A DNA stretch of 64,000 bases, from positions 88,120,124 to 88,184,123 of the forward strand of contig OZ035961.1 in NCBI GenBank assembly GCA_964034945.1. Direction: 5' to 3'. Made by a program: the position numbers and the translations under genes. Of this stretch, positions 1 through 13,100 are shown piece by piece. The notes under the pieces are model-generated. The model was given only the letters and a program-made list of their open reading frames with translations, did not search any database and was not told where the DNA came from. Source of the stretch: Chrysopilus asiliformis (Eukaryota; Arthropoda; Insecta; Diptera; Rhagionidae). Positions within the stretch are counted from its first letter, which is position 1; every line of letters starts with the position of its first letter.

Positions 1-2509
1 AATACCATCACGGAAAATCATAAAATCTTAGCACCTCTAAAAATCTGACAGAAAAAACCGCGCACACCCATAAAAACATGATGCACCCAAAAAAAATGGC
101 AAGGTCTCTCTAGAACCTAAATCTATTTTTTTTTTAATTCTCAGGTAAAATGAGGCGCCCATTAACCACATTTAAAACAGCAGGATTGGTTGATTTTGTA
201 AATCGATATCACTGAATATTTGCTACCAAATCATCTCGACTGAAAAAAGAGCCAACCTATTAATCTATTAGATAAATTTATCCCAGAAGATAACAAAAAT
301 AACCAACGGAGAAAAAACATATAACTTATGTCGGTTTGTAGAGCGAATAAAAACCATAGAGTTTAGTTTGGTTTGGAAGAAAAAAAAAACGCCAAATTTA
401 AAACTTTTTTTTCTAATTTTATCTCGATGTGGTTTCGATATCTTCTTCCACTTCTAGTAAAAAAGAATAACAATGTTGATGAACTTTATAAAATTTAAGC
501 CAAAAAACTTATAAATCTGTCAAGAAAATTCCAAGCAAAACAAACAACAAACACGCAAATTTAGAAAATAATTAAAAATGTAAACTGTAACAATGTTAAT
601 TGAAAAATTGAAATCCTAATCAAAATATTTGCATGCCAAATTTGAAAAACAAACCTTTTTAAGCAAAAATGTCAACAAAAAATATCTTAATTTATGGCCA
701 AAGAACCATAAATAAAAATCAGTAGTATTAACCTCACTAATTCACAGAAGTATCAAATAAATTACTAGTCTTATTATTATTTTTTTTTTTTGCGAATTTT
801 CAACTTATTATAGTCGTTATGAGTCATATATGGTCAAAGCAATAAAATTCTCTTATAGAAAACAATTTAAATCGGTTTGACAATAAAAGCTCATCATCAT
901 CTTCATCATAACAAAATAATAATAAGAAAACGATTGACACCAACAAGAATCTTAACAACGCGATTGGGATATTTCTTAAGGCCCCCTAATCAAACAAGCG
1001 ATCGTTTATTGACTTCAATTTATCCCAGCAAACCATTTTCCTAGGTGAAAAAGGATTTTTCAGTTTTTCGGATTTGTTATTAATCTGGAATTAATTTTTC
1101 TTTTCAATCTTTTGTTATTTTATAATCTGTACTATCAGAGTTGCTATTTAATTTTTACCCGCAATTTTTCTATTTGAAAATTTGAAGCTTTTATACCTAA
1201 ACCTGACGTAAAATTACAAATTTTTACAAATTATGATAAAAATGTTTCCATAGCGAAGAAAAATTGAAAAATTAACAATTTGACGTTATTTTTCCTACAA
1301 TTTTCAATCAGCATTAAGCGCGATCTCCATATAGCCGACTTTTTCATCTGATAAAAGTATGGGATGCACTTATGCCAAGACAACTTGGACAAAAAGAGAG
1401 AAAACATACATCTTACAAATTTTGTCGTCTTCTGCAGTACTAAAAAGTTCTAATTTCCCAAACCGATCTTTGATCTCCAGATGATTCCCCTCAACAACAG
1501 ATGAACTTGTTCGTCTGCTTTCCTATGTGCAGAAAAACATTTTTGATGTTAAAATTACACGATATTTACTGGTTTACCCAGAAAATAGTAAAAAAAAATT
1601 TATTGGCAAAAAGTTGTAGTTCTGGTTGTTCTAGGAAATAATTTGAAGGTACAGAGTTAAATAAAAAAATGTATTTCATTTTTTTAAAAAATCATTAAAC
1701 ATGTCAAAAAAATGCGCTGCAAGCGAAAATTTTAAATATCTCTTAAATCCATTGAGGACAGAAGCTACGAAATTCAAATGTTTGTGAAAAAATTCTCCTA
1801 GAGGTTCGTACTAACCTAGAAATAAAAATCTGCAAAAAATATGAGTTTTGGATAGACTTACAGTTACATATATATAACGTAAGTTACAAATAGATTAAAG
1901 TAAAGGGAACATTTTAGTTCTTAAAGAAGACTGACACATAGTTTCCCCCTTTTTTCCACGAAAAATACCGCCCACTTTTTAACTGTTGTGTCAAGGGGAA
2001 AATTATGAACTCTGCCAACATTATATCACTTTTTACCCATAAAATATGACTATTTTGCATATCAAAATGATCATTTCTGACATAAAATTGGCTATTTTTC
2101 ACTGACCATTTGACCATTTTACAAATCAAATTCTCTTAAAAAAATTAATTTCTAAGTGATAAATTTGATAAAATCATTAGTAAAACATTGGTGTAATAAA
2201 TTTGATGTTTTTTGAAAAAAAAATGAATTTTGACAAGAATAAAATTTATCACAAACAAAAAACAGACGAATTTGATATTCAAAAAGGACAGTTTGATTTG
2301 AAGAATAGCCAATTTTATGTAAAAAAGAATTCATTTAATTGATGTGTTAATAAACCATGCAGCAAATATATATTATATTTATTTATAATGAAATTGCTCG
2401 GCTATTAAATCTTCTAGAAATGTGAAATCTGATTTTCATGAATCATGAATTTATGAACCGCAGTAGTTTTGTGAGGTTAGAAATGTTCAGTGCGAGTTCA
2501 CAAACTAAA
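1..2509. other. Intergenic DNA, no gene seen
   Basis: AT-rich sequence with many short A and T runs. Open frames (for example 1914-2129 and 2152-2334 minus) are short, Phe/Lys/Asn-biased and look like chance. A GCGCTGCAAGCGAAA motif near 1712 belongs to a dispersed motif described in the findings. Confidence 0.5.
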
Positions 2510-2930
2510 GAAAAGCTAAAATTGCCAGGGGCCAATCGTCAAATACTCTTTTATAAAAAAAAGTCCATTTGTGTGGTCCGACTAAATTTTGATTGGAAGC
2601 ATTGAGAACGATATGGGGAAAATTTTCCAATAAGATTCACCGTTTTCGAGAAAATTGTGAAAAAACAATTTCGTTTGTATGGGGGAGGGGGGAAGGAATG
2701 GTCCAATTTTACCCATTCAAGAACTTAGCCTTGCCATTTACGAGAAGCATTCCAAAGTTATGGTGTTCACAGACAGACAGACAGACAAATAGATAGACGG
2801 ACAACCGGAAATCAAAATCTTTTGTCATTCCAAACATCCTGGTGTAGTTCATTTTTGTATCGATGCGTAATAAACGGTATACTATATCTTATATACTCCT
2901 ACATGAACATATAGAGTAGAAATATGCGTA
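2510..2930 (+). repeat. Dispersed repeat R1, copy 1
   Basis: Runs from AATTGCCAGGGGCCAATCG through a (CAGA)n tract near 2771 to TCCTACATGAACATATAGAG. The second half matches, in reverse, the start of the copy at 22237-23430. Shares an AATGAACTACACCAGGGTG-like box with family R2. Confidence 0.75.
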
Positions 2931-3545
2931 GAAAATTTTTTTATTAAAATAATAATCTGGGTTTTACCACCAAGCGGACTATTTTCTTACTATCACTGAT
3001 ATTTCAACTTTTTTGAATAAAATTCCTATCTTGTTTACAAGAACGCAATTAAACTAATGTATTTTTTTTATTCTTGTTTGCTGGGGTCTTTGGTCTCTGG
3101 TGGTCATCCCACATCAACCCGCAACTAATAAATTTCTGCATTGGTCCGAATTTATGCAAAAAAAAAAACAACAACAACAAATCAAACTCCTTTATTAGTT
3201 TATTGAATTTTTGATGTGATATACTCGTACTTATGATATATCCAGTGATTCATATATGTAAAAAAAATCTAATATTTATCTCAGCTTTAAGATGATGCTC
3301 TGACTCTGCCATGAATCTGAAGCGCACTCTTTTTTGAACACCTTTTCACACCTCCAGCAACATTTCTCACTCACACACGCCAATAACTTGACACTCTTCA
3401 TATACAAAATATCACTGATCTCAACGATCTACAACAACAAAAGCCAAGCAGATATCGTCAGTCAGTCACCGACGACAACGACAACATTGCCCCGAAAATA
3501 GCAACAAAACTGAAAAGAAGCTGAAAACCTGGCGCGATTTTTTGG

Positions 3546-3553
3546 TATTTATA
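3546..3553 (+). promoter_or_regulatory. Possible TATA-like element for gene A
   Basis: A TTTATATG stretch lies about 415 bp upstream of the gene A start codon, in sequence that becomes rich in CA/CAA just upstream (3360-3500). A TTCATA Initiator-like site follows at about 3583, farther than the usual spacing, so the start site is uncertain. Another candidate is the TCAGTCAGTC at about 3460. Confidence 0.25.
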
Positions 3554-3965
3554 TGTGGGGCGTGAAAAATAAAAGCGCACACTTCATATCGAGACCCCAA
3601 ACTAGAAGGGATACAGAGAGAAGATCAACCACTAAAGACCAAAAATTCAAAGTATCAACCAGGATACGAACATCAGACTACAAACTAGGAGATAAAGACT
3701 GACTTTGAAAATTTGCTAATTCAATTAAGCGAAAAGGATTGAAACCCTTAAAAATATCCGAACGAAGTAATTTTCTAAGGATTATCGTGCTATCAGGATA
3801 ACTTCAAGCGGAAAAGTGCTAAAAAAAATTAACAAATATTTTAAGTGTCCTCAGTGATAAAAATACAATTAAGTGCAGTAAATTTTACTACTGAAATAGT
3901 AAAAGTATTTGTGATAAAACATTTTATATTGAAGTTGAAACGTCAAGTGTAAATTTATCATAAAA

Positions 3966-6900
3966 ATGTACGGAAAATCCTGGACTATGGTTACATTGCT
4001 GGTGAGTAAAGACTTGATTGCATTCATAATTTATCATATCTAAGCACTTTGCATATAATTACGGTTACGATTATGACTTAATCGAATTCGATTTGTTAAT
4101 TAAATAAATTTTCCTGTACACGACTGTTAAGAGATGCATCTTGGCCATTCAAGTGATCAATTTAATGTTTATTGGCGCCGCCGCCGCTATTCAAGGTGTT
4201 CTCTAGATACTTGGGAAATTATTTAAAGAATTTTTTCTTAAGTTTTCCCATATTATTTATTTATATTTAAGTCAACCACACATTTTCACGAATTATCTCG
4301 CAATTTCGATGGAAAGGTCACCGGCGGGCTTCACTATCGCATTGCCTTCGTCCATATACGGCATAACTAAACTATGAATCACTTGTGGCACGAAACATTT
4401 AAAAGATATATATATTTAAAATTTAAAAAAAAATCCACAGTGACAAGTTGATAAAAACCGAGGGGATTACAATTGGGGGACGAAAATTTATTTTATTTAT
4501 ATACAAAGTGGTTGCATTCACAAAAATTTAAATTGAAATAATCGAAGAATCCTCAGTTAATCAATTCCACAAGGTGGTTCACTTTCAGGCCTTCATTATC
4601 ATAAAAATTACTCCACGAAGATGCAATTTTCACATACTTTTACAATTTTATAGCAATCATATTGAATGCATTCCGTATGAGTTAAACTTGAATATCCTCA
4701 TTTCCACTAATGCGGGGGTGTCATTTTAAACCGACTTCTTTTAATTTACAATTCTATAAAGTTCACATTAAAAATTTAATTTTCATAATTTACCGATTTA
4801 CACATTAAACTGATTCTGTCCGACTCAACATTTCGTGACTTTTATTAATTTCTTTTATTGTTTGGCATATTTCTAAGATAAATAATTTTAGCGCTCATTC
4901 GCACTAAGTCAAGGTCATCCAATTATAAATCTAAAAAGCACGAGACTTTATCTGAAATTGGAAGGACTTTTCATATATTTCAACTTTTATTTGTGGTTCA
5001 CACTATTAAATAGTTTACCTTTTTTCGTGATAAAAACCTCTTTTAAACGAGTGGTCAGTTTTATTATCATGCAGATATAATTAATTACAATGATTACGTG
5101 AAGGCGTGATTCTTTTGTAGTTTTGGGTCCATTCGATTTTTTGCTGCTCTGAAAAAAAGCTTTTTAAAATTTATGCTGTTCTGCTTGACTTAGATTTATG
5201 AATTTTATGAATTCGTGAAGATATTTAACTCTTAGTGCTCAGCATTTCACTTACCGCTTGATAACATTTCTGAATGTACATAATGAAAAACACTAGGAAA
5301 ATTAAGAATTGTGATTTTTAAAGTTTTTGGTAATAAAAGAAGGGATCCGGTCATTAACTTTTGGGACTTAAAAACCTTCACCTTTTAGAGAGATTATTTA
5401 AAAATATAATATTCGTACACATGATAACGATTACTAAAAACTATAGAAAAATAATTTTTTTTATTCTGTTTAAAAAAAATTACTAGTCAAAAAAATAATT
5501 GAAAAATTCAAAAGTTTAAGCATGGTGCGATACTCATAAAAAGCGATTTCGAAGCAACGCTATTTCGAGATAACGCGATTTCAAAGTCACGCGATTTCAA
5601 AATCACTCGATTTTGAAGCAACGGGATCTCTTAATTGCATCGTTTTGCACATATTTTGGTTGAAGCTTTCGGGCTCCACGGAAATTAAAACGTTCCCCTC
5701 CCCCGCAATTTCCGGAACCATTGAAGAAATTCGGACCCAATTTTGACTATTTAACAAGTCAGCCCTCAAGGAGAAAACCCTGCCAAACTTTTTATTTGCA
5801 ACCTTCTCTACTGCTATCCCTGAGTATTCGAAACTGGGTTTTAATGCACTTTCGAAAAAATCCGGGGTCAAATTAACACCGCCTCAAAACGTGGCTAAAA
5901 GTAAACACTTCGCAGTGTTAATCATAGCGCGGAGTTTTTCGATATTACTGTTTTAAGGCATTAAAAATTCACTTTAACACCGTTTTAGCCCCAATTTTGA
6001 ATTAACTCCAAAAAGGAGTTAAAAATTCAATTTTATGAGTTATTTACCTTGTAGAGGCTGTTCACGTTTAAAATAGACTTGCCAATTCACTTCAATAGCC
6101 AAAGGGGATGGCGAATTACAATTCGAAAGTTCCAAGTTCAAATCTCGGTAGACCTGTAAGAAAAGTTTTTAGCAGGCTAATATTAATTTACGGAAAAATC
6201 CGAAAATACGGAAAAAATTAAAACCTCTCAAATGATTGCAAAAAACCATCATTTGTGAGGTTTTATTTATTTATTTATTTAACTTCTCTAATAAACTGGT
6301 TTAACACCGAAATATTGTTAAAAATTCACGCCTGTTATGAACTCCCTAGCACGGAATTTGATTTTCTCCGGAAGTTGATAGACTCCATCAGATTTAGCCA
6401 TTGTACAGGCCATTCCTTAAAAAACTCTAACCCTTGCCTGACTCCTCAAATAAATAAATAAAATGAAAAACAATATAAAAAAATTTTTTTTTTCAGATTG
6501 GATTAGCATTATTAGTAATTGCTGTCTCTGGAGCGAACGAAGACGGCAAGTACAGTAGAAGTAAATATGATGATAGCGGGAGATATGTGCCATCAAACCA
6601 AGGTATTTACAATGCTAAAGAAATTTATTGTCACAATGCTCGAGATAGAAGACTACTCACACACTAGCTGCTACTATGTATAGATTACTCAACACTGATA
6701 ACACAAAATTACCGACTAATTGGAAAATATTGATTTGTTTTGAACTATTTTATTGATTAACTAAAAAAACCTCGATAATTCGAACTGATCGAAACTAATT
6801 TGATTTTTTTTAAAAGAAAATCTTTGAGAAGATCTCATTTTTTGAATCAAACTTTTAGAGATTTCTAGAATTTCAACAATCTAAAAACGTTCACATTATC

Positions 6901-9900
6901 GAGGTTTCTGTGTAAAATTTTTGATAGTAACTAGATATGATCTCTAGATACTAACACTGATTTTGTAAATAACAACAAATTAAAATTACTTAAAAATGTT
7001 AAAATTCAATCTAAATTTAATACTTTTTTGACCAGTAATCACAGTGTTAACACAGGAAAGCAAAGTGGTAACTTCAATTCGTTTTGACAAAAAATTTAGT
7101 TGTTTGTAAAATGAACACAAAATGTTCATTTTATTTTGGAAAAAATTTACAAAAAAAAACAACAACAACTTATGTCCTCATTTTGATGGCTTCTGAGGCA
7201 TATTATGTAAATAGCATTTGTATAGCACACATTTGATGCATATCTGAGGGTTTTAATTGTATATATTTTGAAATAACTCTATAACTTTTGTACATATTAC
7301 TTCAAAAGTTTCTAACATTCCTAATTTCCAGAAATTTCATTTATTCATCCTTTCTCAGGGGTAATGGTTAAATTTTCCTAAAAATTGATAATCTGTCAAA
7401 ATTTTAGCGAAAATTTGTTTCACAAAACTAATTTCAAAATTTTGAAATTTTTACCCGAGGGTCTGTAAGGATAACTCTATTTCCTCAAAGATTTTTTCCA
7501 TTTTTTCATAACGAATATTTGAAAATAATTACGTGATAAAAATCTCAAAATTGTGGAGTTTTTATGAATAAAAATTATTGAAAAATAACGAAAACTTCTA
7601 CTCTAGTTAGCCAATATTTTATCTCCAGTTAAACTTATTTCCACTTCTCAGCTTCATAAATTTTACTTGAACCGTGCGAGCAACAAAACCAAAATTTTAA
7701 ATTTCATCTTAATTTCTAAATACAAGATCAAAATATCAGAATATTTTTTTTAAAAAAACTCCCTTAAAATTTTGTTTTTTTAACAAATAGACGTTCCTCT
7801 TTTTACTTATAATGATTTGCCATAAATTTTAGAGACAAATAATTACCGATTTCGAAAATTTTTGAAAAAAAACTATTTCATTTATGTGAAGAGGAGGGAG
7901 ACGATACGTTTTTGAAACTAATTTTTTTAGCCAAAACTTTGTTCTCTCTTTTTACTTTCGTTTTATATAGAGTAAAAATATTGTATTCATGACCGAGACC
8001 GACTCGAGAACGAGGGCAGATAGAACCTTTCTGATCAGTATGAATTCCGTATCAGGTATCTGTCTGTCTGTCTGTCGGTTTATCTTGTATAACTCGAGAA
8101 CGCGTTGATCTAGCGACTTGAAATTTTTTGTGAAAAAGCTTTACAAAAATCGTGATTTTCTGTCAACTTTTGAAAAAGTAACGGTAGCTATAACGGGTAT
8201 CTCCCATACAATTTTTTTGAAAAATACTATATGACAAAATTTAAAGAATATAAAATTTTCTACATCGGTTTTTTATTGTTTCTCCAACGGTTCTCAAGAT
8301 ATTTGAAAAATATTATTTTTTACATGTTTCTTTCCGAAACTAAATATTACAGAGGAAAGTTTTATGTTGCTCACAACTGATATTTCATAATTCAAACTCG
8401 TTCTATCACCAAATTCACTTCAAACGTTTTCGAATTTTGCTTAAATTCGCAATATGCGTCAACGAAAAATTGGCTTCATCATTAAAAACTCACAATTATT
8501 CAAAAATGTCGAATGGGTCGCTCCTGAAACCTGAGAAAGGATAATAAAATCACCATATTTTTTCAACAAGTTCATAACGTGATTTTTTTTTTGTTTCTTC
8601 CTTCCTTCATATTCTAAAAATTTAGGTAGATATGTTCCAATGAATTGGCCATATATGCATGTCCATGACAATCGAGAATTGGGAAAATACGTACATGTTC
8701 ACATTCCATATGACGGTGGTTACGGACCATATTCGGGAGATATCGACAAATATCGCTACACAGCAGACACCTCCGGACAATACAGGTAAATCACATGAAC
8801 CACTAATCTATAAATCATAAATATACAATATCAAAAATTCATCGCTAAATAACACTAAATCATTACATATTAAAAAAACAGCAGCTTTCAGTCCATAATA
8901 ACACGCAAGAAACACACCAATATCCATTTCCATTCGATCATTGATCGCGATATTTATCTTCAAATCATGGTAGCAGGTTGGACTCACAGTGCATCGATCG
9001 TTTAACATTTTCATTACAAAATACGTTTTTGTGCCGATACGACATGATAAAGATCTCGAGGAAGCATTTGAACCGTTCGACCTTGTCAAATATGATCACA
9101 GGAGCAAAATATGCAATAAAGATCGTCGAGATCCATTCGGACATCAAATAACATAAATTTCCCACAATAACCACGCGAAAAAGTGACATTTTAATCACTG
9201 GGCACAGTCAACGTATCCAACTATTTGCTAGTAGGTATCTCAAAGTATTCTAAGATCCATGCAGATTAATGGACAACAACAAAGTGATCGTGTGATTCCG
9301 GCAAAACGTGTGATCGTTGATCGGTTGACATCTATCTAGTTTGTCGCTGTTGGATATGTTGCGATGTGTTGACGTTATATTAAAATTAGTATTTTACTAT
9401 GCCCGCTATGTTTTTTTCACTACTTAATAACGTGATCTACAAGATTTTCCGCTAATGTTTTAATCGTAGAAACGATCATGATTTGTCGTTTTTGCTCTGA
9501 AAAAAATTCGCGAATGAAATACAGAAGTGTTTGGCGGATGGAAAAGAGGATCATTTATAAAATAGACGATCATATCATTAGTCATTCGCACAAGTATTTA
9601 ATTTACCTCCTATATATGCGCTCCGGTACTATAACCTCACCTAAATATAAGGCGTGCTCAAGGCATTCCGAATATTTTTCATCAAACGATCTTCTTCTTT
9701 TTTTGTCAGTATTAATGGGCCATTAAAGCTAATTTTTTCCATCTCCACATGTTACCATCTCATCTCATATAGTATCTTCCCGATATAAAACTATATTTTT
9801 TTCTGAATCCAAATGAAAACGAGTTTTTCTGAATGTTTATATTTCTTCTTATTATAAATGTATATGCGAAATATGTTTGTTTTGATATTAAAATCAGTTC

Positions 9901-11458
9901 AATGTGTCATAATTTCTGATTGATGGGAGTTCAGGCCTCGGAATGTTTAACTGCTGGCAAATATTTCAAAAATTTACTATCAATGCTTAGGCTGTAGATT
10001 TTTGTAAAACAAATTCAATCAAATCAAAAGATTTTGTTTAAAAATGTGGTTTTTTGACGAAAATTCTGCCTTTGATCAGAAAGATTTCAGGCCAATGCAA
10101 TTTTTCTACCGAGGACATAATTTCTTAATTTATTGCATTTTTGTTTGAGCGTCCATCAATGGAAAAAGTTTTTTTTTTATTATTATTCATTTATGTCATC
10201 CCACATGAATGCTTATCGATGACGGAAATTCCTAAAGGTGTTTTCCTTCAAAGCTCTCGCGTTTTTATGAACTCAGAGAAAAGTATTTTAATAGTTTCTT
10301 ATTTCAATTGCGGCTATTTTTATTATCCGGTAATGTCGTAAAATATAAATAATTGCAAAAAAACATAACTCATCAGGATGATATTATTCCAAATGTAATT
10401 TAAGTTTTATTGAAATTCTATTCACGTCCATTTTAAATTGAGTGCTTTAAAATTCTTGGTAAAGTTTTCCTGGGGAAATTGTAATAATCGAAATTTCATC
10501 ATTCCAAAAACTCAAAACTTAAACTAAAGTAAAAAATTTCAAATCAAAATTTCAATGAAATTATTCACATGTCATCTACACCGAAAACCGTTTATAATGA
10601 CACACCGGATTAAACGAATAAGTTTTTCAATTCATTGTGTTTTTATGATCATTTACATTTTTTTGGCGGGTTTCAGATTTTGGAAGTCATTGCTTTTTCA
10701 CAATTAACAAAACTGCGAGGTTAAAGATCCAAAAAAAATGTTACGTTTTTATTTTATTTACAAGAAATCTAATATAAATTATTTTTGTACAATTTACAGC
10801 CATGATAAATACACAGTAAGTAACGATCCCTTCAACACCCAAGTATATGATATTCCAAAGCCCGATGTATATCTTGAGTACGGTTTCCCCGATCATACTC
10901 CCAAAGTAAAACGCTCCATACGCTCCATTGCTACAAATGCCAATGCAAATGCCAACCAAGACCATCTCCTAGCCAAAGTTAATGTCCTGCCCCTTGAATA
11001 CACGAAAGGTCAAAGTACCAAAAATCTCCTTGCTTCACAGACAACAACTACGACCACACCACGGCCAAGGATTCGCTACGATGACGAAGGCAAGTGGAGA
11101 ATTATTCGTCAAGAGGAGAACAAGAACCAGAAGAAATACGATTTCCTGTAAGTTAACAATTAACATATTTTCGAAATTATGTAAATCATTCTGTAACTAT
11201 TATTTTTATCTCACTACTAGCTACTTAACTGAAAACGGCATCTATGCTGAGGAACAAGCCCAACTCCAGAACAAAAATCAGAAAGCCGATGGAACAATGG
11301 GCCAAGGATATTATGAATACACTGGCGACGACGGTGAATTGTACAGAGTTGTTTACTCATCCGGTGAACAGGGTTTCATCCCGATGGGTGCACATATCCC
11401 CTCCCAACTGCAAAAAGCGCTTGCTTATTTAGCCGCTAAAGACCGAGCCGCCAAGTAA
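3966..11458 (+). CDS. Gene A: RR-type cuticular protein, 5 exons, 295 aa
   Basis: Probable secreted structural cuticle protein that binds chitin through a chitin_bind_4 (Rebers-Riddiford) domain. Coding exons: 3966-4001, 6497-6602, 8626-8785, 10800-11147, 11221-11458; all introns are GT..AG and all joins keep frame. Residues 1 to about 24 form a signal peptide, split by intron 1 after residue 12. Residues 40-100 are Tyr/Gly/His-rich with a YVHV..YDGGYG..YSG..DKY motif also found in gene B. Residues 101-195 are a linker with NANANAN and a Thr run. WRIIR lies at about 200-204 and the RR domain at about 211-277. RR landmarks are G246, G255, Y262, E266, G268, F269 and P277. Compared with the RR consensus, S264 replaces the usual Ala, and the [10 protein letters not shown] tail seen in genes B and D is absent (it reads PSQLQKAL). 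The 73-bp intron 4 lies inside the RR domain, where B and D have none. Resembles the Cpr49A-type group of flies, but orthology is unproven. Confidence 0.88.
5520..5660. repeat. Degenerate pogo/Tigger-like terminal sequence in intron 1 of gene A
   Basis: Four imperfect repeats of the form CGATTTCGAAGCAACG / CGCGATTTCAAAGTCACG resemble the short subterminal repeats of pogo/Tigger-type elements. No opposite terminus was recognised; the adjoining minus-strand open frame (5587-5871) matches nothing known to me. Confidence 0.35.
6220..6265. repeat. Short inverted repeat in intron 1 of gene A
   Basis: AAAACCTCTCAAATGAT (6220-6236) pairs with ATCATTTGTGAGGTTTT (6248-6264), one mismatch, 11-bp loop, next to a (TTTA)n run. 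Confidence 0.7.
7951..8335 (+). repeat. Dispersed repeat R3, copy 1 (intron 2 of gene A)
   Basis: Order of blocks: TTTACTTTCG, GACTCGAGAACGAGGGC, (GTCT)n, AACTCGAGAACG, CGACTTGAAATTTTTTGTG, GTAACGGTAGCTATAACGGG, then a diverged AT-rich tail. The same block order recurs, usually inverted, at 19.5, 28.4, 51.6 and 63.6 kb. Confidence 0.8.
8786..10799 (+). other. Intron 3 of gene A
   Basis: No coding exon or recognised mobile element. The part at 8870-9400 is less AT-rich than its surroundings and has repeated CGATC/GATCG words. An open frame at 10141-10341 has a hydrophobic start but no continuation or promoter. Confidence 0.5.
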
Positions 11459-11842
11459 AACCTTTTCCATTCCCATATTTCCAGAATATCCCATTTCCTG
11501 ATGGTCCTCATGAAGCGAAATCCACAAAACAAAACATTATCGCAACATAAAAATATTCCTTTAAAAATACACTTAAGAAAAATTAAAAAAAAAAGAAACA
11601 TATTTTATATTAAAAGAAATGAAACAAAAAAGTCAAAGAAGTCGCGCCTCAGTATTTTAAGTTCAGCTTTAAGTTAAGTTCACAAAAACGAATTGTTCCA
11701 TTAGTTCTCTTTTCGAACCATAAATATCCGCCATATTTGTTTCTCCAATGGATTGAACGGTCGAAAGGCAGATCGCATGCATGACTATATTTATAAAAAA
11801 ATACGTTTCGTTATCTTAATTGTAACATATTCATAGGAAAAT

Positions 11843-11848
11843 AATAAA
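11843..11848 (+). terminator. Candidate poly(A) signal for gene A
   Basis: First AATAAA after the gene A stop codon, about 385 bp downstream. The intervening 3' UTR is A-rich without a closer canonical hexamer, though variant hexamers (AATACA) occur near 11568. Confidence 0.4.
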
Positions 11849-11984
11849 ATAAGATGTGACTTAAAAAAAAACCAAGTTTTTTATTCAACAAATGGCCAAT
11901 AATCGAAAATCAAAGAATGGTATTGTAAATTTTGTTAAAAAAAATAAAAATTGGGAGGTGCATTGCTCACCTCCCAAGTGTATT

Positions 11985-12287
11985 GCTCAGAAAAATGAAG
12001 TAAAAGTCGTCGATTTGAGTACGGCGTAATTGACTTCCTACACGAAAATTTAACCTATGCCAGGCGCGCATTCACCGGCGTTAGAAAAAGTAAAAATGTG
12101 TCAACCTGTGGCGCGAGAAATTTAAAAATTAAACCTGCAGCAAGCAAACTAGGGCGTCAAGAGATGCAAAGGTTGATCTGAGACGGGTATTTCGAGGATG
12201 TAACGTCATGTGATGGATAAAGTTGACTTTGGTCAGCTTTATTTATCAAAAAGTTGACTTGGATCAGCTTTATTATTTGTCTGAGTG
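11985..12287 (+). mobile_element. Degenerate MITE related to the 59.2-kb element
   Basis: Starts with GCTCAGAAAAATGAAG and ends CTGAGTGT. It contains a GGCGTAATTGACTTCC block, CAGGCGCGCATTCACC and two AAAGTTGACTTGG-like boxes, in the same order as the better preserved element at 59150-59416. Confidence 0.65.
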
Positions 12288-12950
12288 TGAGAGAGTTTTC
12301 AAATCAAATAGAAACTATTTAGTGTATTGAAATGTGTGTAGACGAAGATTTTTAACCATTGTGTGACTAACAAAATTTTACCACGTAAACTGTTAACCGG
12401 GTAACCACTTTTCCGACTAGGATTTTTTATAATAGCGTGTTGGGATCGATCTGAACATCTTAGAAGTTTTTAAGTGTTTATTTCTCTTTAAGTTAGACAA
12501 AAAAAACCATTTTTTATGGATTCTTGGCAAATTTTATTGACAATTCAATTAAAATTAAATTAAAAGTCTACAGTGAAAATACAATTTATGTGAACAAGTT
12601 TAAAAAAAATAACAATTCATCGAAATATTATCCAATACACCTTATTCTGTTTTAGCGCGATCTTTTTTTTACGCAAATTTGATTTAAGGCGATTAAAAAA
12701 TATCTGATGCGAACAGCACAGGACTTTCTTATACAAAATCTACGTTCCTGATCAATTTATACTATAATCCGAAGAGTAAAAAATTCTACTATGTACTAAA
12801 ATTCACTAATTTTAAGACTACGTAAACTCGACTTCATAAATGTTCATCGGTAACGCCCTTACTAACTATTCAAATGGGTCGGTCGGTTAGGGAGTTGGGT
12901 CGTCAAATGCTTTTTTTTTCATAAAAAAATTATATATAATGTATGTCAAG

Positions 12951-13100
12951 TAGGGGAGACCGGGACAAATACTAACAAATTTCGAAAATTGAGTTATTTT
13001 TTTAACAAATAACATTTTGTAACCATACTATATTCAACAATGATAAGAAATAAAAAAGTTTTTCATGAGGCTAGTTTTAATAGTGATGGGGTAAGTTTTA
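12951..13100 (+). repeat. TAGGGGAGACCGGG-type repeat fragment
   Basis: TAGGGGAGACCGGGACAAAT followed about 130 bp later by GATGGGGTAAGTTTTAAC. From memory this terminus is common in arthropod MITEs. It is related to the ends of the element at 41852-42809; the other end is not seen here. Confidence 0.5.

Noticed and set aside
5587..5871. 94-aa minus-strand frame in gene A intron 1
   Set aside because: Overlaps degenerate repeat sequence (CGATTTCAAAG words) and shows no recognisable domain; possibly a transposon relic but not supportable.
8808..9198. Overlapping minus-strand frames in gene A intron 3
   Set aside because: Two overlapping frames in the same region, no domain, no splice or promoter context; kept only as an unusual-composition region.
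10141..10341. Small frame with a hydrophobic N-terminus (possible secreted peptide) in gene A intron 3
   Set aside because: No promoter, no poly(A) site, no recognised family, and the frame starts and ends in AT-rich intron sequence.
10738..10799. Start codon at 10738 as the start of a separate gene including exon 4 of gene A
   Set aside because: The preceding sequence is a T-rich tract ending TTTACAG at 10799, a good acceptor, and splicing there joins exon 3 in frame; the upstream ATG is intronic.
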